Source of the DNA: Camarhynchus parvulus
Lineage: Eukaryota; Chordata; Aves; Passeriformes; Thraupidae
DNA: 64,000 nucleotides
Reading direction: 5' to 3'
Assembly (NCBI RefSeq): GCF_901933205.1
Contig: NC_044573.1
Coordinates: forward strand, 54,877,993 to 54,941,992
Positions 52,201-61,200 of this stretch are shown here, piece after piece (the first letter of the stretch is position 1; each line of letters begins with the position of its first letter). The notes beneath the pieces are model-generated. The model did not search any database, was not told the origin of the DNA, and worked only from the letters and a program-made list of their open reading frames with translations. The position numbers were made by a program, and so were the translations under genes.

Positions 52201-55200
52201 TGTTTAGTACCTAACTTTTATACATCTATGTAGAATCATAGAATGGTTGGGGTTGAATGGACCTCCAGAGATCATCTGGCCCAACACCCTTTGTCAAACT
52301 GGACCATGTACAGCAGGTTGTCCAGGACTATATTCAGGTTGATTTTGAGTGTCTAAGGATGGAGACCCTAGAACTTCCCTGGGCAGCCTGTCCCAGTGCT
52401 TAGTCACCCTAACAGTAAAAAAGCATTTCCTGGTATTCAGAGAGAATCTCCTGTGCTTCAGTTTGTGCCCATTGCTTCTGTTCCTGTCAGTAAGCACCAC
52501 TGAGTCTGCTTTGCACCCTCCCTTGAGGCAGCCTTTTTCACCTCCCAAATAATATAGTGCTAACTGTCATACATGATTTCAGTTTTAAATAATCCTTGTC
52601 ATCAAGTCTGCTTTCCTGACCTAAGTATAGGTACTGTACTTGTTTCCTTAATTCTACATTTTCTGTAGATGCTTTCAGTTGTCATCTGCAACAGTTGAAG
52701 AAATCTCCATACACTAAGTATAGAATTTCTGGTGAGAAATAATTCCGCTCTGAATTTTCATTGGTGCTTTGACATTTTCCCATTTCCTTAGCAATTTTGG
52801 TCCCTTTTCTGAATATCTTTTATAAGTTAGTTGAGGCTCCCTGTTTGTTTGAAAGCTTACAATAAGCTGATGCTTCATACTCTTTCTTGCCTCATTTACC
52901 AGTCCTTCAGTATATTCCTTTTAGGTTCTTTTGCTGCTCTCTCTGTGATAGTGTTCATTAGGTTGGCATTTGCCACCTACAGTACCATAACCCGCTGTCT
53001 TTTGTGATGGGTTTTCCCCCATGTGTAGTTGTAAAGGTGCTGGAACAACACTCACATTTATAGCATTTCCAAGCCTTTCTGTGGTTGTCCACAGTTGCCT
53101 TCTGCACCTCCTAGCTAATATGAACATGAAAAACATGCATCCAAAATCCTCACCATAGTGAAGGTCCAAAACATGCTCAGTCTGCTACTATAAATATTGA
53201 TTTACGTTGTTATTAAAGAGGTTTCCTGGTGGTTTTGGCTTTGTGGGCTTTATTTTGATGGACATATGCAGTGGGGCAGTATTGGGGGGATAGCATGCAG
53301 TATCTTTCTTTTTGAAAGTGCAATAATGTACTTCGTGCTTGTAGGACATTGCTTATTACCAAGCCTTATCTGCTGAACAGTTGCAGACAGAAGCTGCTAA
53401 AATTCATCCCAGCACCTCAGCCACCCAGGAGTTTTATGAACCAGGCTTAGAATCAGCTGCTAGTGCCAAATTGGATGATTTGCAGCGTTCTTGGGAAACA
53501 CTGAAAAATGTGGTAAGTTTGCATTTGGAGACGTCAGAATAGTTGGCTAGCTTGTAAGGAATAGAATTCAAATAGCTGGCCCATATATTCTTCCCTGCAG
53601 TTTTTGGTTTTCAAATGGTAATTTTAATTGTTAGTTGGGATATATTATTTTTGTTCTTTGTTTGAAAGCCTGTGCAAGATGGACCTCCATTAATAAAAAT
53701 AAGAGTCATTAAAGCTGCTCATTGGCTTCAGAAATACTGACTGTTGACAGACTGTATTCCATAATCTAGTAGGGATATCCAGTCATTTTGGATGAGTAGC
53801 TAAAGAAGGCCCAGAATCCAGTTTTTCCAAATGCTGAACCAACATATTTTTGTATAGTTTTGCAGCATAATCGTTCAGTGATGTATGAAAATGGTCAGAG
53901 TCTTGATCATATGCTAAAAATTTTAATTCCTTTCAGCACAGTAGCTGTTACGAGGTATTAGTAACTATGTGTCTAGCAAATAGTGCGCATCCATGTTTGA
54001 GTGCATGAAATCTAAAATAATGCATGAGAATGTGCATAGGTTTTCCCTGTTTTATTAATGTCTATTTCTTTTAAGCAGCAAAACCTAGAATTTTACTGAT
54101 GAAATTTTAAGTAAATAAATATTTTTAATATGGATGTTTTGCTTTGTAATTTATACTCTTGAAAACTTTTTGCTTTAGTGTCTTAAGCCTAGGGACATAT
54201 GAAGCAGACTAAGTAGCAGAATTTATACCTCCTGCTCTTCTTCAGATCAGTGAAAAGCAGCGCACACTCTATGAAGCTCTTGAGCGTCAACAGAAGTATC
54301 AGGACACACTCCAGTCTATATCCACAAAAATGGAAACCACTGAAATGAAACTAAATGAGAGTCTGGAACCAGCCAAAAGCCCAGAGAGCCAGATGGCTGA
54401 ACATCAGGTAAAATCTTACATGTGAGGAAGAGAGGGAGAGTGCACATTGCCTGCATATCTTTTGTTCTGTTTTTCAGACAGTAACCTTCTTCGTGGCTGG
54501 ATATCTCAAACATATGCATTTGTTGCTTGAACCTTCTCTGTTAACTGTATGTCTTGCCTTTCTGAGCTTCCTGCTGTTCTAATGGTGGTATGCTGGGGAT
54601 TCTTTTAATAAGGAGCCTTTTTGAAAGAAATGGAATAGATCATAAGAATTTATCCAGTTGAAATTTTCAGCAAAAGCTTTTGTCCAAGACTGTGTCCAAT
54701 GACAGCTACACATACTGTTCTTTAGCATCATTGCTGAAGAATATTTATAATGTTGCAAATTTACTAAAATCATAATCAATACTGATGCATTCTATATTGA
54801 TCAAAATACATTTTTCACCTTGTTAAACAAAACATATCAAAAACCCCCTCACAAGGGGAGTCTCAAGAAATAATGATCTGAATAATAAGAGAATACTTTA
54901 TTAAGTAAGGCATCTGACATAGGTCTGAGTTGTAATCACCTAAGCCTTCTGTCTGATAGCTTGAATCTATCTGATCTGTCTGGATTCAGAGATTTATTCT
55001 GTGGTGCAAAATAAGTTCCTACTTATTCTTATCCTATGAACCAGGTTTCAAGATACCTATAAAAGGATGGTACCATGGAATAAATCTCTGAATATTTACA
55101 TCTATTTCTGGATGTTCTTTATCCAGTTAGAAAGTTTTGGGCTGGAGGCTGAAACATGCCCTTATTTTTCTCTCACAAACACACACTCACTTACTTGTTC

Positions 55201-58200
55201 ATTATCTTCACTGTGAATACTAGAATGCCCTACAGATAATTTATTGGAAGAATGGATTACCAATTTCCAAAATAATTCTGTGTGATATGCTTGAAATTCA
55301 AGATATGTAATTAAATCCATATTTAAGTAACCAGATACATGATCCTAACTCAAGCCTCTGAAAGCAGGACTCAGTCCTTATAGAATACTGTCTCTGCCAT
55401 GCTGGTAGTGATGGTCTGCTCTACTCTGTGTTCCTGGTGCTCCTCAAGATAGTTGCCTTGAATTTTATATTTAGTCTGTGTCTCCTGAAATACTTCCTTC
55501 TTGCTGGTAAGTGAAACAAATGCAGTCTCTGCTCTCATTTCTTAATAGGCTTTGATGGATGAGATTTTAATGTTGCAAGAAGAAATCAGTGAGCTTCAGA
55601 CATCTTTGGCCCAGGAGCTTGTTTCAGAACCACTGGATGTGGAAGGTGCTGATCAAATGGCATTGCAGTCCACCCTCACGGTCTTGGCAGAGCGAATGGC
55701 CACGATTCGAATGAAGGCATCAGGAAAACGACAGCTATTAGAGGTACAAGAAAAAATATCATCAATATTTTTAGTCACCATAAAAAAAAAGTAATTTTCA
55801 GTTCTGCTTATTTCTCACAGTTTCTTTCAGTAATAAATAACCATTCTTTTTTTAGTGAGCCCCTCATCTTATTGCTAAGTGATAAGCAGCCAGAAGGAAC
55901 TTGGAACACACAAATATTATATATGTTCTAAGTTTCTTCTGGCTTGATATAGCCATATGGAGATATATATACTCACATTCACACACGCACAGACATATAT
56001 ATATGTGTATATATATATACATATATATACATATTTGTGTGTGTATGTATAAATGAAGCACAGATATTAAAAGTCACATTGTCTACAATAAATATACTTT
56101 TGAGGAATCATCTCTCCAAGCTGCTAGACAAGAGAAGAGGAAAGCTTAAAACAAGAAACAGCTCCTCTTCCAAATCTTTGCATTGTTGTCTACACTCATC
56201 TTCCCAGTGATTTACATGCAAACTTTTTTTCATGGAACATGCACCCTTTTATTTCTTTGCCTACCAACTTTACTAAAAATTCTTTAATACTAAGGGGATT
56301 TTTACAAGCCCTTTACAAATAGGAGTGTTGCTGAATATGTTATACAGGTGAGAACATGCAATCATGCTAAAGCTGGTTACAGTTTGGCTACTTTGAACAC
56401 TGCAGGGGAGCTTTATTTCTGTACTGTTAAGAACTGCAGCAGTGAATTCACAAACACAGCAACCACTGCCTTCATATTTTCCATCGTCAATTGATTTAGA
56501 GAAGCAGAGTGAGAATTGGCTGTGTGGATCTAAGGTGTGGTGCTTAATGACCAGCTGAGTTTAAACCAAGACACTGGATTACAGGAGAGTCCCAGGGTAT
56601 TTCAGCTGCTTTAGTTCAGTCCAGTCACCTAGGACAGTGAACAGGTCATTAGAAAATATCTTTTTTAGTTTTAAAATAACAAAGTTGTGCTAAACTTTTC
56701 ATTCCCAGAGGAAAAATAGCTTTTAATTAAAAAATGAAAGGTTGAAAGTAGAAAAGCAGATGTAGTTGTTTATAGCTTGCCCCCCATATAGGATCTAACA
56801 AACATCTTGGTAGCACTTAGGAAACAATAACTAATAATTTCAAGATAAATCATGGGTCATACATTACTTTTAACTGTGGTTAGGATACTTTGACACTATA
56901 CCACAAGTATTCCCTAGTAATCCTGGCTAGGAAATACATATTATATGTGGACAACATTCAGTAATTTAACCTGTCTACTTCATAGCTCTGATTTCACAGA
57001 TAAAATCTTCCAGAACACTTCAGGGAAGTAAATGTACAAATTAAGATAAAAGAGGTGATGAAAGTATTTTGCTGGTGAGGGTGTGGACTGGTAATATTGT
57101 TCTTTCTATGGACCTAATTCAAGTAACTAGCATTTGAGAACTGTTCAGGTCTGGATTATTTAAGACATCTAAAAACTATCATTATTCTTTAAATTGTTCT
57201 AAAAGCAATTTTAAAATTGAAATTGAGCATGCAGAAAAGCTGTGCAAACACTTCTCCGTGTGATGAAGTTGCCCTGAACATTTGAGTCTGAATTCCCTTA
57301 CAAAGTGTTGTAGGTTGACCCTGCCAGCAGCCAAATATCCACCCTCACTTCCCCTCTCCTGAGATGGGTTAAAAATAGAAGGCAGACAAAAAGACTCATG
57401 GATCAAGATAATGACAGCTTATACAGGGTAAGGAAAAGCTGTGCATGCCGGCAGGGAATGAGGAACTTATTCACTACTACCCAGTCAGCAGGCAGATGTT
57501 TAGCTACTTTCCTGGAAAGTTCAGCACGTGTTTCTTGGGAAGATGAGCACCATAACTGCAGTGCCTCTCCCTCTCTTTCCCTGGGCTTTTATTGATGAGC
57601 ATGATCTCATCTGGTGTGGAGTGTCCCTTTGGTCAGTTCAGGGTCGCTGTCCTGGCTATCTCCTCTCCAGCCTTTTGCTCACCCCCAGCCTATTGGCCTT
57701 TGTGAGGGGCAGATAGAAAGCCTTTATGCTGTGCTCAGCAGTAGCCATAACATTGCTGTGTTATCAGCACAGATTTAACCACAGCTGCAAAGCACTGTAC
57801 AGGCTGCAGTGAAGTTAACTCCATCCCAGCCAGATCGAATACAATCTTTTCCCCTTGTTCCATAATATTTGCACCATGCTTAGGTTTCACATTATCTGAT
57901 ACAACTAAGTATCCTCTGACCATCCTATTTGTTTTCTTATCCACAAAATCCCCTCTATTCTCTCCAGAACTCAGTGCCTTTCTTGTATTGGGGAGTACAA
58001 AGCTAGACACAGTACTCCAGATGTAGACTCACCAGTGTTAAGTAGAGGGGCAGGATCATCTCCTTCATCCTGGTGAGAACACTCCTAAAGCAGCTCCAGA
58101 CCCCACTGGCTTTCTTTTGCACATTGTTGGGTCATGTTCAGTCTGGAGTCTATCAGGACGCCCCTTCTTCTCTTCTGCCAAGCTGCTTCCCATCTGCTTA

Positions 58201-61200
58201 GCCTCCAGCCTATACTTGGTGCATGGGGTTGCTCGCCTGCAGGTACAGGGCATCACACTTTCCTTTCTTCCTGTCAGCTTATTTTTATACCCTTTCAGGG
58301 TCCATCTAGATTGCAGAATAGCCCTCTGCCTATCAGCCACTCCTTCCATTTTGTGTCATTAGCAAATTTGTTGAGGCTCATTACTATCCACTCACTAGAC
58401 TTTGTGCCACTGATCACTGTGCCCTGGCCACAGCTGTTCAGCCAGTTTTCAGATTCATATGGAACAGTTAAAGAGTGAGCAAGACTTGGTGATCACTCCC
58501 AGTCTTTCCAATGGATGGATGAGCTGATGGATGGACCTGGGGCATCTGTGTTGCTGTGGTATCAGCAGCCATTGAAGCTTAGTGTCCTTCCACTCCCCAT
58601 GGCTCAGGGATCCTCTGAGGGGCCAGAGAAGGTAGACAGCTCTTCAGGCTTCTCTTTACCCATGTGACTGTACCAAGGCCCCACCCATACTTGTTTGGCC
58701 CTTGAAGTACCCCTCTTGTGCCTCCTTTGAGAGACAGTAAAGCTAACAGCCTGCTGCCAAAAAAGGCAAAGTTGCTTTACTTTCCCTGCAATGCATTCCG
58801 AGCTCTGTGTATCCCTTTTCTTCATGTGCATCTTTCTCCCTAAGCAAACAGTGCTATACTAATTGAGCAAACTGAATCAATGTGTGGGGAAACCCACAGG
58901 AGAGCAGGGAAAGGAGGCAGAAAAGACCTCACCTTTAAAAAGCTGTAACAACAGAGTTCTACTGGAGAAAGTAGAAATGAAGTGGCTGAACTGGAACAGA
59001 ATTTCAGTCATCAGAAAAACACACTCATCAATTGAAAGAAATTATACTTTGTAAAAGATAGGTCTTAATATATCTTAGAAATCCTGCATAGGATTTGTGC
59101 AAAATAGAGAAGAACAACTTTCTAGAAGTGACTGTTACGGTTTATTTCTCCTAAAAAGTAAAATATGATTTGTACCTCTAGGAAAAACTGAATGAGCAGC
59201 TCGAAGAACAGCGACAGGAGCAGGCTCTCCAGAGGTACCGTTGTGAAGCTGATGAGCTTGACCACTGGCTACTCAGTACCCGAGCAACGCTGGACACCAC
59301 TCTGCTTCCTGCAGAGGAACCTATGGACATGGAAGCACAACTGGTAGACTGTCAGGTAAAGTATTAAGACAATTATTAAGCTGAATGAGCCAGCATATTT
59401 GTGGAGAAGTTTCTGAGCTCTTTAGCGTCTTCTGTATGCTCAGTAAGCTTCCTCAAAGGTTTGTGAAACAAAATATAGCTTGTTCCTAATTTCTCATTAG
59501 AGATTGCAAACAGCACTTTAGAGAGCCCATGTGAACATAGCAGTAAGAAAACAAAATGTCCTGACTGCAGAAAGATTTGAAGTTCCACATCTTTCAGATG
59601 TAGTTATGTTCAGCTTTAAAGCCATTGTGTTTGCTTCAATTACTGGTTTTGCTCCCCTCAACCTGATATTGTTGAACAGCTCACCCGACAGATATGAAAA
59701 CACCTGCAGTGTACTTTCCTACAAGTCCTTTTCCAGCTGAAGAACATACTGGCACTAGCAGTGATGATTGGAATAGTGCTGTGTTTTCCTCAGGAACAAT
59801 CCTTACATACATGCAAAAATAAAGGATAATCATCAGTATTTGATGGTTTTATGGCTTGAAGATTAATGTACTCAGAGTACCAAAACAACTGAGGAATGAT
59901 ATGTTGCTGCAGTAAGAATTTTTGCAAATACATTTATTAACAAGACTTAGATCATTGATAACATCCAGGTTCTCAAATTATTGTGAGTTTTCTATTTTTA
60001 AATGATAGTTTAGAATTATATGATCATTATAATTAAAATTACAAAAGAGACAATAGACAGATGGACAAAAGAACACTTTTATTATTAAAGAATGATGACC
60101 TTAATTATTTTAGGCTAAATGAGAGTTAAGTTTCTTGCAAGTCTGAAGAATTTTCACTGACAATACTTCATCATTAGAATTTTCAGTCTGCTTAGTCTCA
60201 AGAGTCCTTTCATCACCTGTCCTTGAAAGCCCTTTGTTGTATGTAGATAAATCCTATGAACTTTAACAAAGCAGTGGTTTTTTTTTAATACAGTCTGTAA
60301 GAAACTCAAAAAGAAAAGTTAAATTTGTGGCAGAGTTAATACTGCTTTTCTTTTGCTGCTTCTCAAAACTTTAATGCAGTAGGTTTTATATATTTTTTTC
60401 CACTTTTTAGAAACTCTGGCGATCTTATTTTGCACGTATTCCTTCCGGAGAAATATTTCTAAATTCATACTTGACAGTTGCTATGGAAACAAAAGCATTT
60501 GATGTCAGGCTAGGTTTTTGAGCAAGACTTGTTTGAGCATTGAATCTGGGAGATCAAAATATGCACAATGTCTCTAATACATGAATGGTTAATGGAATGT
60601 CAGGGAAGTAGCTTTTCAGAATAAACATGCCAGAGATTTGTCACTTTAAGTCTCTCTTTAGACTAAAGAGGATTATACAGAAATCCTTAAGTCCGTCATG
60701 CACCAATCAGAAAGGGCAAATAGTGACAAGAAAAGCTTATCAACACAGCCAGAGCAACACATAGGAGGAGGTAGGAGGCACTTGACTACGTGTAAATGAA
60801 AGAGGAAAGAAGTAGCTCTGGCTGCGTGCTTCATTTCTTGTCACCAATGGATGTCAGTCTGGCTTCTTAGCCTTTACCTTTAATATGCAAATAAAGAGCA
60901 TCTCCTCTACAACAGACTATTTGTTTCAAGTAACTTTTTAATTTCCTATTTTGAAAAGGGTTGCAAACTGAAATGGCAAATACAAGCATTTGCAAGCATA
61001 TTCTAAAGAACTCTGAATGGGACTGGAAGGCAAAGCAATGCTAATCTGACTTTCTCTTAGTTTGGACACGGGTGAGGTAGGCCACAGGTGGTCTTGCCTG
61101 AAAACATCACAAGTGCTGGAAAATGTATGAATTCGGGTCTTTGTTTTTGCTGCTGCAGAACATGCTGGTTGAAATAGAACAGAAGGTGGTAGCCTTGTCA

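Noticed and set aside
57735..58349. Minus-strand open frames of 91 and 94 codons
   Set aside because: They cross the ERVL and CR1 remnants. They are chance frames in decayed mobile elements, not genes.
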